Shown: positions 1 through 11,700 of the stretch, in pieces | How positions within the stretch are numbered: the stretch's first letter is position 1 | Layout of the letters: every line of letters starts with the position of its first letter | Assembly (NCBI GenBank): GCA_949775045.1 | Contig: OX459097.1 | Coordinates: 7,970,954-8,034,953, forward strand | DNA: 64,000 nt | Direction: 5' to 3' | Source of the DNA: Metridium senile | Taxonomy: Eukaryota; Cnidaria; Anthozoa; Actiniaria; Metridiidae | Made by a program: the position numbers and the translations under genes | Notes under the pieces: model-generated | Seen by the model: the letters and a program-made list of their open reading frames with translations, nothing else | Database searches by the model: none | Told to the model about the DNA's origin: nothing

Positions 1-164
1 TATTCTAATCACACTTGAATATTAATGTTTACTTCTGAAATACTGTTATCTGTAATTCAGCACCATTCAAGTGTGGTTAAAACAATGTATTTGATGTACA
101 ATGTAATGAAATCCCACAATTCCTATTGGTCTCAGATCAACCATTCCAGATGGACAACGTTAAT

Positions 165-292
165 ATTGAAATAGGTGTATAAACCATAGGTAATATAATG
201 AAATTTGTAACACCGTAAAAAATGTTGACATAACTTTACTGACGTTTCGAGCTTCAGCCCTTCGTCGGAGTAAAAGAGGGTCACCTTATCTG
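165..292 (-). repeat. Dispersed repeat with hammerhead-like core, copy 1
   Basis: First of at least five copies of a dispersed family (others near 23.4, 42.8, 52.5 and 53.2 kb). Shared parts are a TAGGTAATATAATGAAATTTG block, a GTAACACCGTAAAAAATGTTG block and, at 241-271, a motif that on the minus strand reads CCGACGAAGGGC, a short loop, GCTC, then GAAACGTC. Flanking TTTACT and AGTAAA can pair. The motif resembles the minimal hammerhead cores known from Penelope-like elements, but U4 of the core is C. It lies just beyond the 3' end of the Dus-like gene. Confidence 0.6.
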
Positions 293-334
293 TTCATACA
301 GGAATTTCAAGCACTATACATCTTATGATAAATT

Positions 335-3300
335 TTAACTTACAGAAAGTTGTGAAATTTCCGTTTCCAAGGTTTCTAGGGCTGCCATTATATCTTCATA
401 TGTAGTAGCAGCATCAATGCTGTTCTTCACATCAGAAAATCGTTTTAAACTTTAAAATAAACAGGAAAAAAGAATAACTATAATTGTAAAGCGCATTGAG
501 TTGTATGTGAAATGTGCTAAAGCACCACATTACATTACATTACATTGCATTGCATGGCATGGCATGGCATGGCATGGCATGGCATTGCATTACATTACAT
601 TACATTAACAACAGTAAGACTTGCTGATGACGATAATGATAATAAAGATTATGTGAAATGTGCACCACATTACATATACTCACAAATATCCACTAAACTT
701 TTCAATATGCTCTTTAGCAGTGCTCAGCTGTGTGCAGTAGACTTGACAAAGATCAATGTAATCTCTGATCATCTCAATTGTTGATATTCGTTTGTTAAAG
801 AAAAAGGCTGGATTCCACAACAAAGGATCTGAAGACAAAGAGTGGATAACATTACAATACACAGAAAAACAATCTGAGGGATAATAGTGGTAGATAATAA
901 CTACCATAATGATGATGATGATGAAGATGATGATGCTGATGATGATGATGATGATGATGAAGAAGATGAAGATGATGATGATGATGATAGTGGTGGTAAA
1001 GGTGATTATTATGAAGATGATGATGATGATGATGATGATGATAGTAGTAGTGAGGGTGATTATGAAGATGATGATGATGATGATGATGATGATAGTGGTG
1101 GTAAAGGTGATTATTATGGTGATGATGATGATGATAGTAGTAGTGAGGGTGATTATGATGATGATGATGATGATGATGATAGTGGTGGTAAAGGTCATTA
1201 TTATGGTGATGATGATAATGATGATGATGATAGTAGTGAGGGTGATTATGATGATGATGATGATAGTGGTGGTAAAGGTGATTATTATGGTGATGATGAT
1301 GATAGTAGTAGTGAGGGTGATGATGATGATGATGATGATGATGATAGTGGTGGTAAAGGTGATTATTATGGTGATGATGATGATGATAATAGTAGTAGTA
1401 GTGAGGATGATTATGATGATGATGATGATGATGATGATAGTGGTGGTAAAGGTGATTATTATGGTGATGATGATGGTGATAGTAGTAGTGAGGATGATTA
1501 TGATGATGCCAGCAGAAAACAAAAGATTTAAATTCAATATGTGAAATCAAAATTCTAGGTCTGGGATAGGGTCAGGGTTTTGATGACCTGACCGTACACC
1601 CCCACCCAAGTCGGGGTAGTAGTTCTCTGCCCCCCCCCCCCCCCCACCCCCAACCCCGGGGCTCACACCCCTCTCCTGTCAAATACAAAATATTACCAAC
1701 ATCCACTAGTTACCTGCAATAGCTATACCCTGTAAACCTGTATAATCAAGACACTGTTCAGCTTCTTTTAAACATGAGCATTGGACTTCTAATAAAATAG
1801 TTTCTAAACATGTAGAATTCCTGAAAAGAGACATCACAAGACTAATAAAAATAGAAATGACTTATACTTATACTTGATTGATGTCTATATGTTATCTGAT
1901 CAATCCTAGAATGATTACCAATCAAAATAGATGAAAAATTCCACAATTTCAATTTGGTCAAAAATTGCACATTTTGACTGTACGCGGGGTCAGAGAAAAA
2001 TGTCAATTTTGGCCACTTTTCAACTTTTTTCAAAACACCCCTAAAACTATCCGAGGGATGTCTATATGTTATCTGATCAATTCTACAATGATTACCAATC
2101 AAAATAGATCAGAAATTCCAAAATTTTAATTTGGTCAAAAATTGGACATTTTCGATGCTAGCGGGTAGGCGAAAAATTCTCAATTTTGCTCAATTTTCAA
2201 TATTTTTCAAAACATCCCTAAAACTATCTGATTGATGTCTATATGTTATCTCATCATTTCTACAATGATTACCAATCAAAATAGATGAAAAATTCCACAA
2301 TTTCAATTTGGTTAAAAATTGACATTTTCGATGCTAGCGGGTAAGCGAAAAATTCTCAATTTTGCTCAATTTTCAATATTTTTCAAAACAAACCTAAAAC
2401 TATCTGATTGATGTCTATATGTTATCTCATCATTTCTACAATGATTACCAATCAAAATAGATGAAAAATTCCACAATTTCAATTTGGTCAGAGAAAAATG
2501 TCAATTTTGGCCATTTTTCAACTTTTTTCAAAACACCCCTAAAACTATCCGAGTGATGTCTATATGTTATCTCCTCAATCCTACAATGATTACCAATCAA
2601 AATAGATGAAAAATTCAACAATTTCAATTTGGTCAAAAAATTGACATTTTCGATGCTAGCGGGTAGGCGAAAAATTCTCAATTTTAAATATTTTAAATAT
2701 TTTTCAAAACATGCCTAAAACTATCTGATTGATGTCTATATGTTATCTCATCAATTCTACAATGATTACTAATCAAAATAGATGAAAAATTCCACAATTT
2801 CAATTTGGTCAAAAAATGGAAATATGTTATCTCCTCAATCCTACAATGATTACCAATCAAAATAGATGAAAAATTCCACAATTTCAATTTGGTCAAAAAA
2901 TTGACATTTTCAATGCTAGCGGGTAGGCGAAAAATTCTCAATTTTGCACAATTTTCAATATTTTTCAAAACAAACCTAAAACTATCTGATTGATGTCTAT
3001 ATGTTATCTCATCAATTCTACAATGATTACCAATCAAAATAGATGAAAAATTCCACAATTTCAATTTGGTCAAAAATTGCACATTTTGGCTGTACGCGGG
3101 GTCAGAGAAAAATGTCAATTTTGGCCACTTTTCAACTTTTTTCAAAACACCCCTAAAACTATCCGAGTGATGTCTATATAATATCTCATCAATCCTACAA
3201 TGATTACCAATCAAAATAGATGAAAAATTCCACAATTACAATTTGGTCAAAAATTGAAATTTTCGATGCTAGCGGGTAGGCGAAAAATTCTCAATTTTGC

Positions 3301-6300
3301 ACAATGTTCAATATTTTTCAAAACATCCCTAAAACTATCTGATTGATGTCTATATGTTATCTCATCATTTCTACAACGATTACCAATCAAAATAGATGAA
3401 AAATTCCACAATTTCAATTTGGTTAAAAATTGAAATTTTCGATGCTAGCGGGTAGGCAAAAAATTCTCAATTTTGCTCAATTTTCAATATTTTTCAAAAC
3501 AAACCTAAAACTATCTGATTAATGTCTATATGTTATCTGATCAATCCTGCAATGATTACCAATCAAAATAGATCAAAAATTCCACAATTTCAATTTGGTC
3601 AAAAATTGGACATTTTGGCTGTACGCGGGGTCAGAGAAAAATGTCAATTTTGGCCATTTTTCAACTTTTTTCAAAACACCCCTAAAACTATCCGAGTGAT
3701 GTCTATATAATATCTTATCAATTCTACAATGATTACCAATCAAAATAGATGAAAAATTCAACAATTTCAATTTGGTCAAAAAATTGACATTTTCGATGCT
3801 AGCGGGTAGGCGAAAAATTCTCAATTTTGCTCAATTTTCCATATTTTTCAAAACATCCCTAAAACTATCTGATTGATGTCTATATGTTATCTCATCAATT
3901 CTACAATGATTACCAATCAAAATAGATGAAAAATTCAACAATTTCAATTTGGTCAAAAAATTGACATTTTCGATGCTAGCGGGTAGGCGAAAAATTCTCA
4001 ATTTTAAATATTTTAAATATTTTTCAAAACATCCCTAAAACTATCTGATTGATGTCTATATGTTATCTGATCAATCCTGCAATGATTATCAATCAAAATA
4101 GATGAAAAATTCCACAATTTCAATTTGGTCAAAAATTGGACATTTTGGCTGTACGCGGGGTCAGAGAAAAATGTCAATTTTGGCCATTTTTCAACTTTTT
4201 TCAAAACACCCCTAAAACTATCCGAGTGATGTCTATATAATATCTTATCAATTCTACAATGATTACCAATCAAAATAGATGAAAAATTCAACAATTTCAA
4301 TTTGGTCAAAAAATTGACATTTTCGATGCTAGCGGGTAGGCGAAAAATTCTCAATTTTGCTCAATTTTCCATATTTTTCAAAACATCCCTAAAACTATCT
4401 GATTGATGTCTATATGTTATCTCATCAATTCTACAATGATTACCAATCAAAATAGATGAAAAATTCAACAATTTCAATTTGGTCAAAAAATTGACATTTT
4501 CGATGCTAGCGGGTAGGCGAAAAATTCTCAATTTTAAATATTTTAAATATTTTTCAAAACATCCCTAAAACTATCTGATTGATGTCTATATGTTATCTGA
4601 TCAATCCTGCAATGATTATCAATCAAAATAGATGAAAAATTCCACAATTTCAATTTGGTAAAAAATTGAAATTTTCGATGCTAGCGGGTAGGCGAAAAAT
4701 TCTCAATTTTGCTCAATTTTCAATATTTTTCAAAACATCCCTAAAACTATCTGATTGATGTCTATATGTTATCTCATCAATCCTACAATGATTACCAATC
4801 AAAATAGATGAAAAATTCAACAATTTCAATTTGGTCAAAAAATTGACATTTTCGATGCTAGCGGGTAGGCGAAAAATTCTCAATTTTGCTCAATTTTCCA
4901 TATTTTTCAAAACATCCCTAAAACTATCTGATTGATGTCTATATGTTATCTGATCAATCCTGCAATGATTATCAATCAAAATAGATGAAAAATTCCACAA
5001 TTTCAATTTGGTCAAAAATTGGACATTTTGGCTGTACGCGGGGTCAGAGAAAAATGTCAATTTTGGCCATTTTTCAACTTTTTTCAAAACACCCCTAAAA
5101 CTATCCGAGTGATGTCTATATAATATCTTATCAATTCTACAATGATTACCAATCAAAATAGATGAAAAATTCAACAATTTCAATTTGGTCAAAAAATTGA
5201 CATTTTCGATGCTAGCGGGTAGGCGAAAAATTCTCAATTTTGCTCAATTTTCCATATTTTTCAAAACATCCCTAAAACTATCTGATTGATGTCTATATGT
5301 TATCTCATCAATTCTACAATGATTACCAATCAAAATAGATGAAAAATTCAACAATTTCAATTTGGTCAAAAAATTGACATTTTCGATGCTAGCGGGTAGG
5401 CGAAAAATTCTCAATTTTAAATATTTTAAATATTTTTCAAAACATCCCTAAAACTATCTGATTGATGTCTATATGTTATCTGATCAATCCTGCAATGATT
5501 ATCAATCAAAATAGATGAAAAATTCCACAATTTCAATTTGGTAAAAAATTGAAATTTTCGATGCTAGCGGGTAGGCGAAAAATTCTCAATTTTGCTCAAT
5601 TTTCAATATTTTTCAAAACATCCCTAAAACTATCTGATTGATGTCTATATGTTATCTCATCAATTCTACAATGATTACCAATCAAAATAGATGAAAAATT
5701 CCACAATTTCAATTTGGTCAAAAATTGGACATTTTGGCTGTACGCAGGGTCAGAGAAAAATGTCAATTTTGGCCATTTTTCAACTTTTTTCAAAACACCC
5801 CTAAAACTATCCGAGTGATGTCTATATGTTATCTCATCAATCCTACAATGATTACCAATCAAAATAGATGAAAAACTCAACAATTTCAATTTGGTTAGAA
5901 AATTAAAATTTTTGTCCCTAGGGGGTAGGCGAAAAATTCCCAATTTTGATCAATTTTCCATATTTTTCAAAACATCCCTAAAACTATCTGATTGATGTCT
6001 ATATGTTATCTGATCAATCCTAGAATGATTACCAATCAAAATAGTTGAAAAATTCAACAATTTCAATCTGGTCTGAAAATTGAAATTTTCGACTCTAGGG
6101 GGTAGGCGAAAAATTCTCAATTTTGATCAATTTTCAATATTTTTCAAAACATCCATAAAACTATCTGATTGATGTCTATATGTTATCTGATCAATCCTAG
6201 AATGATTACCAATCAAAATAGATGAAAAATTATGTATATTCATTCATTCTTTCAATTAATTATTAATTCATTAATTCATTAATTCATCCATTTATTCCTT

Positions 6301-8299
6301 CATCCATCCATTTATTCAATCATCCATCCATTTATTCATTCATTCATCCATTTATCGTTAATTGAGTCACAACAACTTTTGATGATATTACCTTATTTTC
6401 TTGATTGTTTCCCAGTGTTTCCTATGCAGTATTGATGATGTGCCAACATGAGAATGGCCATACAATAACAGCACCTATGAAGATATATTCATTCAAATAT
6501 TACCATGGTGATACATCGGTTCACATCCATAACATCGGCCTCGATAGCATGTAATATATTTTGTTGAAAATTTGACTATAGGCCGCCTTGAGGTAATTTG
6601 AATAATATATGCACATTATCAAACAATTAAAGCTTATTGAATGAAACACTTAAAAATTCCACAGGGCAGGCTGTAGTAAAATGTTAAGCATATATTTCAT
6701 TATTTGTAATGCATATATTACATGCTATCGAGGCTGAGGTTGTTCTATTTGAACTGTGACAAGGTATATTATGAGGCTTTAATTTATCCATTCATTAATC
6801 CTTCATCCATCCATTCGTTCACTCATACTTTTATCCATTTATTCATTCCTGCATCCATGTATTCACTCATTAAACCATACTTTAATTTGTTTATCCATTC
6901 ATTCCTTATTTCATTTATCCATCCATTAATCCACTCATAAAATCATACTTTCATTTATTCTACCCATTCATTCATTCATCCATTCATTTATCTATTCATA
7001 CTTTCATTTCTTTATTCATTCATTCATTTATCCAATATGGCATCCATTCATTTATCCATTCATTTATTTATCCATCCATCTATCAATTTGTCCCTTTTTT
7101 CATTCACTTAAACTTTTTTCTAAGATATTTTTTCAATATTGTCTAACCTTGCATCCAGCAAGTTCAAGTTGCTCAATCATCTCAATAAGTTGACTAATGT
7201 CATCAAGGTTAACATTAATTTTACATGCAACAGGAATTGATACTTTAGAAGTGACATCCTTGATAGAAGCTAGTATATTGCTCCATGAACCATCTAAAAA
7301 GAAAAGCAAAATAGATGTTAGCTTAAAACTCCGGTCAATTATCATTTGATTGTTTATATTCAATTATTATTCAAATGTCTCTTCTATTGGCCTTTACCTA
7401 AACGAGCAGAGGACTGGGTACTAGTTTTCTAAATTAATCTAATTACAAAATTAATCATATCATTGGAAAGAGCACATCAAGATATACAAGGTTCCAAAGT
7501 TTGGTTAAATTTGCTTGAATACTGGGTTTATAGAGGCAGTCTTTGAAAACCTTGAAAATTTACAAAGAAATGTATGGATTGGATGGACACTGTATATTTC
7601 AGTATATTTCAATGTGCTCTTTCCTATGATATGCTTAATTTTGTAATTAGATTAATTTAGAAAACTAGTACCCAGTCCTCTGCTCGTTTAGGTAAAGGCC
7701 AATTTCCTCTCCAGTCAATCAATCAATCATCATGCAATCATGCAATATATATTCATTAAATAAAATGTATTCAATAAATGATGATAAATGTAATTCAATA
7801 TACCTTCTGTATGAATAATGTCCAATGCAAAAGCATCTTTATCTTGAAGAATACTTGCTGTTTCAATCAATGAATCAATATTTTCAGCTTTAACCTGCAA
7901 TGGGCAATAGGTCTTTACAATTTGCTGAATTCATAACAATGCGCATAGCAAAATATAGAAACCATTGGGTAACCTAGTTACTGGGACATACATAACCTCA
8001 CATTATCTATCTAGACAACAGTATTTTATTACGATAATACCAGCCTGAAGTTTGATATAATTTTATTAACAAACCTGGAAAATGGTGTTCACGTGTGGCT
8101 GATGAGGTTGTTGACAATTTTCTCCGTAATATTCTTCGGTAATAAGCGTTGAAGATATTGTTTGTGAATAAGTGACGCTTGTCCCATATCTTTGAAGAAG
8201 CATTCTGTATGATTTATCTTTTATGTCTACAAAAGGTGACTGCACAAAGCGATATTTTGATAGAACATTTAAAGAAACTCTACTTTTTCCGTCCGCCAT
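335..8299 (-). CDS. Divergent dihydrouridine-synthase-like protein, probable pseudoenzyme, 7 exons
   Basis: Coding exons, in transcription order: 8299-8075, 7894-7804, 7293-7148, 6474-6392, 1820-1714, 828-684 and 449-335. They total 912 nt (303 residues plus stop), all GT-AG with matching phases. The fold order of Dus enzymes is visible. The start has an APM-like strand and RYGTSVTYSQTISS (about residues 34-47). A strand and helix follow, ending in SIPVACKINV, which matches the VKIR strand. LLLYGHS stands at the VHGR position, a helix carries KEAEQCL, GIAIAG replaces GVMIARG, and the C-terminal helical domain contains AKEHIEKFSGY. Normal Dus enzymes reduce uridine in tRNA using FMN and a Cys in a GCP loop. 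Here that loop is replaced by IHTEDG, with no Cys, so activity is doubtful. The start is the ATG at 8299. The end is a TAA at 335-337, but GTAAGT just before it is a perfect donor, so a further exon outside the window is possible. Family assignment is by memory of motifs; subfamily is unknown. Confidence 0.72.
539..606. repeat. ACATT/GGCAT pentamer microsatellite
   Basis: Runs of ACATT change to a GGCAT block and back to ACATT. It lies in the last intron of the Dus-like gene. Both motifs are 5 bp long and differ at two positions, so this is one array with an internal variant block. Confidence 0.85.
904..1507. repeat. GAT trinucleotide array with interspersed AGTGGTGGTAAAGGTGATTA units
   Basis: About 600 bp of (GAT)n. 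It is broken regularly by two alternating cassettes, one reading AGTGGTGGTAAAGGTGATTATTATGG-like and the other AGTAGTAGTGAGGGTGATTA-like, at spacings of 50-75 bp. All frames without TGA stay open, giving Asp-rich, Met-rich and poly-Ile/His readings of up to 285 codons. These are low-complexity artefacts: the tract lies in an intron of the Dus-like gene and real exons flank it. Confidence 0.9.
1553..1680. repeat. Fragment related to the C/G-tract MITE family
   Basis: Contains ATAGGGTCAGGGTTT, a C homopolymer of about 16 and CCCCGGGGC. The same words occur in the element at 60961-61296, so this looks like a degraded relative. Boundaries are approximate. Confidence 0.35.
1876..6232. repeat. 177-bp satellite array, about 24 units, with higher-order structure
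   Basis: Almost the whole 4.6-kb intron between exons 4 and 5 of the Dus-like gene. Each unit starts near GATGTCTATATGTTATCT and contains TACAATGATTACCAATCAAA, AAATTCCACAATTTCAATTT and CCTAAAACTATC. Two unit types alternate. Type A carries GTACGCGGGGTCAGAG and ends AAAACACCCC. Type B carries CGATGCTAGCGGGTAGGCG and ends AAAACATCCC. The same A unit recurs at offsets of 530 bp (3 units) and 883 bp (5 units), which is higher-order duplication. One unit near 2815-2825 is truncated. Open frames of 80-180 codons on the minus strand (RIFRLPASIENVNF-type) simply follow the repeat, because 177 is divisible by 3. Confidence 0.93.
6236..6360. repeat. ATTC/ATCC tetranucleotide microsatellite
   Basis: Degenerate (ATTC)n and (ATCC)n directly after the satellite, ending about 30 bp before Dus-like exon 4. 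Confidence 0.85.
6775..7115. repeat. ATTC/ATCC tetranucleotide microsatellite
   Basis: About 340 bp of degenerate (ATTC)n, (ATCC)n and (ATTT)n in the Dus-like intron between exons 3 and 4. The open frame across it is low-complexity (Ser, Ile, His, Phe) and not a gene. Confidence 0.85.
7387..7702. mobile_element. Inverted-repeat MITE, 316 bp
   Basis: The ends TTGGCCTTTACCTAAACGAG and its reverse complement form arms of roughly 110 bp that include GCAGAGGACTGGGTACTAGT. It lies in the Dus-like intron between exons 2 and 3. The GAGGACTGGGTACTAGTTT word also opens the 1.2-kb element at 9946, so both belong to one group. No ORF. A target duplication is not clear. Confidence 0.8.
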
Positions 8300-8710
8300 T
8301 TTGAATTCAAGAAGAAAACAGCTGACCTGCTAATGCGGGCTCGTCCCACTCCAAAATGGCGATTTGTTTTCAGTTGCTAAGTTTTTGGCCCTTTGTTTTT
8401 TATCGGTGATTAGGACGATTGATTCGTAAAATAATTCACTCAAAGCCTTTTTATTGACTGGATATATTTGAAATAATGTATTAGAGGTATTAACATTATA
8501 AAAAAGTGTTGATTTTGTGAATTTTTCAAGGGAATTTTTAAGTCGTCGAAAATTGACCAGCATTCAACAACAACAACAACTTTTTCAACGATTACAGTCA
8601 GCTTGGTGACTTTGAAGGCTTTTCTGTCTGTACCTTTACAGTATATGGGGATTTTGGAGTGTCTCTTATTCTGAAGTAGTTGCTGGTTTGTATCGTTGCC
8701 GAGTTCAAAC
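8300..8710. promoter_or_regulatory. Shared head-to-head promoter region of the Dus-like gene and ATAT1
   Basis: 411 bp separate the two start codons, which point away from each other. The segment must hold both 5' UTRs and core promoters unless upstream noncoding exons exist. No TATA box is obvious at a suitable distance on either side. CAACAACAACAAC is near 8567. Bidirectionality is inferred from spacing only. Confidence 0.55.
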
Positions 8711-11700
8711 ATGGAATTCCAGTTCAACGTGAATGATGCTCTGCCTGATCCTATCTGTGTTGTGGATGAAAACTTGGCGCCGTTTGCTAGAAAATTCAGA
8801 CATGATAGGTAATGGAATAGTTATTTGATAACTTTAATAACGATAAACAAAAGATGTTAAATCTTATTTTAATATTTATTATTGGTGATGTTGTTTAATA
8901 TCATTATACCCGGAGTATCCAATCGATGATAATCGATCATCGGAAAATCAATCGATCAATCGATATCAATCAATATAATTAGGTAATTTATATCGATTGA
9001 TATTGGTCAATCGATGATCAATCGATAGGTCACGAAGATTTTTGTCATCGATTGATAATCGATATACTAAATTGTTATTGATTATCAATCGATATCTAAA
9101 TTGTCATCGAATGTCAATCGATACCGGCTAAATTGTCATCGCTCAATCGATGAAGGTCACAAAGATTTTTGCCATCGATTGATCATCGATTTTCAATATC
9201 AATCGATAAATTGATATCGATTTTATCGATTATAAATCGATTTCATCGATTGGATACTCTGGGCATTATAATATTGTCATCTTTGACATATTTTTTATCG
9301 TTATCATCATCACCTTCATAATTATTGTTGTATTTTAATTCTTCATGCACCACCAGAAGTATCATCATCACCACAACCATCATCATCATCCACACTACCA
9401 CCGTCATCATCATAATTATTGTTACCACCACTGTTCTAATTAAGCATCCAGAACAAAATGATCATATCATTATCATCTGTATCACCTGCATCACTGCCAC
9501 CATCATCATCATTTCCATCATTACCATCGTCACATTTATAGAGATCATGTATAATTATATAAATTTATGTTTGCTGTTTAGAATGACTTTTTCTGCCAAG
9601 CAAGCACAACTGAAGAAAATAATTGATCATATGGGAGAGGCTTCCACTAAGGTAACTTATGATTAGGGTATAAGATACATGAGAAAATATCAAAACTATC
9701 AATTATATGGTGGTACTCGAACCCACGGTTTCAGCTTTCTAGTCACTATGTGTTAACCATGCACTACACCACAAGGACCAACCATGATGGATACACAGCC
9801 TGTCAAAGTAATATAGGACAACTATATATGGGGGTCCTTGTGGTGTAGTGTTGAAAGTCGAAAAAACGTGGGTTCAAGTCTCACCACGGGCCTATGATAT
9901 TTTTCTTGTGTATCTTTATCTCACTCACACACCAAATGCATTTCAATTGGCCTGTAATGAAATGAGTAGAGGACTGGGTACTAGTTTGCCTAATTGATGT
10001 AATTAAGAAACAATAATTAATAGAGATATGTAATATTCCTGAGTTTGGTTGCATTTGGTTGTATTCTGACCAAGATATAGCCTCATAAAAATGTCTAAAA
10101 ATAGAAGGAAATGTATGGATGGAAGGATGCTATTCTGCGTGGCCGGCTCTTGGGGAATTTGGGGACGAGGAGGGGAGGGGAGGGGGTGAAGGAGGAAGGA
10201 AAGGGAAAGGAGAGCCTGCTAGCAAACCCCACTTTTTCGTGTACCTGCGGCCGCCAGAGGCCGCACGCTCCTATTGGTCAAAATGAAGCATGACGCTGTC
10301 AATCATAGTATTTGTAATTCGACGCAATGTTACTAACTTAGCGTCTTCACGTGCTTGTTCAACTAAGACTTCTTCGGAGACTTGAAAACAGACGACAAAA
10401 AAAAGCTGCTGACGATTTACTCGAAGGTAAAGATGTTTTGGCTTTGTTTCCCAATACAGTCATGGTAATGAAAGACGTATATATTTTTATTTTAAAAGTA
10501 TTTCAAGCTTTTTCAAAGGTCAAAGATCAAGAAGAAAATTGAGCTGTTGTTTTGGTTGCCGCAAAAGCATTGTGAAAGATCAATGCGATAGAATGAGTTC
10601 AGATAGTTTCTAACACAACGTAAACTGCAGGGTTTGAGGCATTCTATAACATAGTTTTATTTCAAATGATATAGGTATTAAAATAATAAAAGATTTGATA
10701 ATATGAAGTCGCTGGCTCTTGTTTATAAACTCAACGGTCGACACGTAAAAGTGACAACTTCCAGATCACTTCCTGTAAACTCTGTTGTATGCTCTGATTG
10801 GCTGAATAATTTGATGTTTTGAAGTGTCTTGAAGTAGGCGGGTACACGAAAAAGTGGGGTTTGCTAGCAGGCTCTCCTTTCCCTTTCCTTCCACCCCCCA
10901 CCCCCTCCCCTTCCCTCCTCATCCCCAATTCCCCGGCCGGCCACGCAAGCTAGAAGGAGGCCTGTCCTTCCAATTCATACATTCCTTTGTAATTTTGGGC
11001 AATTTTGAATGGCTGTAACTCACTCAATATTCAACCGAAAGCAACAAAACTTAGGAATATTACATATCTTGATGTGCTCTTTTATATTATGAGTTTCATT
11101 ACATAAATTAGAGAAACTAGTACCCAGTCCTTTCAATATATGATTAGGGTATTAAATCAAAAATCAAAACAGCATATTTTATTCATTTTCTGATTTTCTA
11201 TGCTTTTAGTCTCAGAACCTGAGGTCTCCTATAACCAGTGCAATAAAACTGTTGCATTCTGATCATAGATTGTACATATATAAAGATTCAGCTGCCAATA
11301 AGTAAGTGATTTAAGAAATAAAACACATCTGCTGTGTTTTCACATGCTAATGAAAACCGAGATGCGTTTGGCAGAATTTGAGAACGGATCAGTCCAAACA
11401 CGAGATAAAGTTGAGTGAAAAAACAGAAGACGTATTTCATTTTTTTATATAATAACAATTGCGTGAAAAGACGGAAAAAATGCCCTCTTATTCGTTTGAC
11501 GATGTCATTTCTCCCTACTTTGCATTTTCTCGAAACTGACCAATAAGCGCATGCGAAAGATCAAAACAACGGAAAAACTGACAGTTGAATGAGCATGCGC
11601 TCTTGAAAATAGTGTGAGTGTGTTTCATGCTCTCATGAAACACATTTGTTTGACCATTCAACGCGTGCATACTATCCCAATTATTTTAAAATGATATATC

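Noticed and set aside
680..1550. Frames of 211-285 codons on both strands (Asp-, Met-, Ile- and His-rich)
   Set aside because: They read the GAT array in every frame. Only 684-828 on the minus strand is a real exon (of the Dus-like gene).
1842..5943. Minus-strand frames of 78-180 codons sharing RIFRLPASIENVNF
   Set aside because: They follow the 177-bp satellite, whose length is a multiple of 3, and lack splice or start context.
10351..10542. Helicase gene
   Set aside because: Only a short [16 protein letters not shown] stretch without the GKS; at most a remnant inside the long-arm element.
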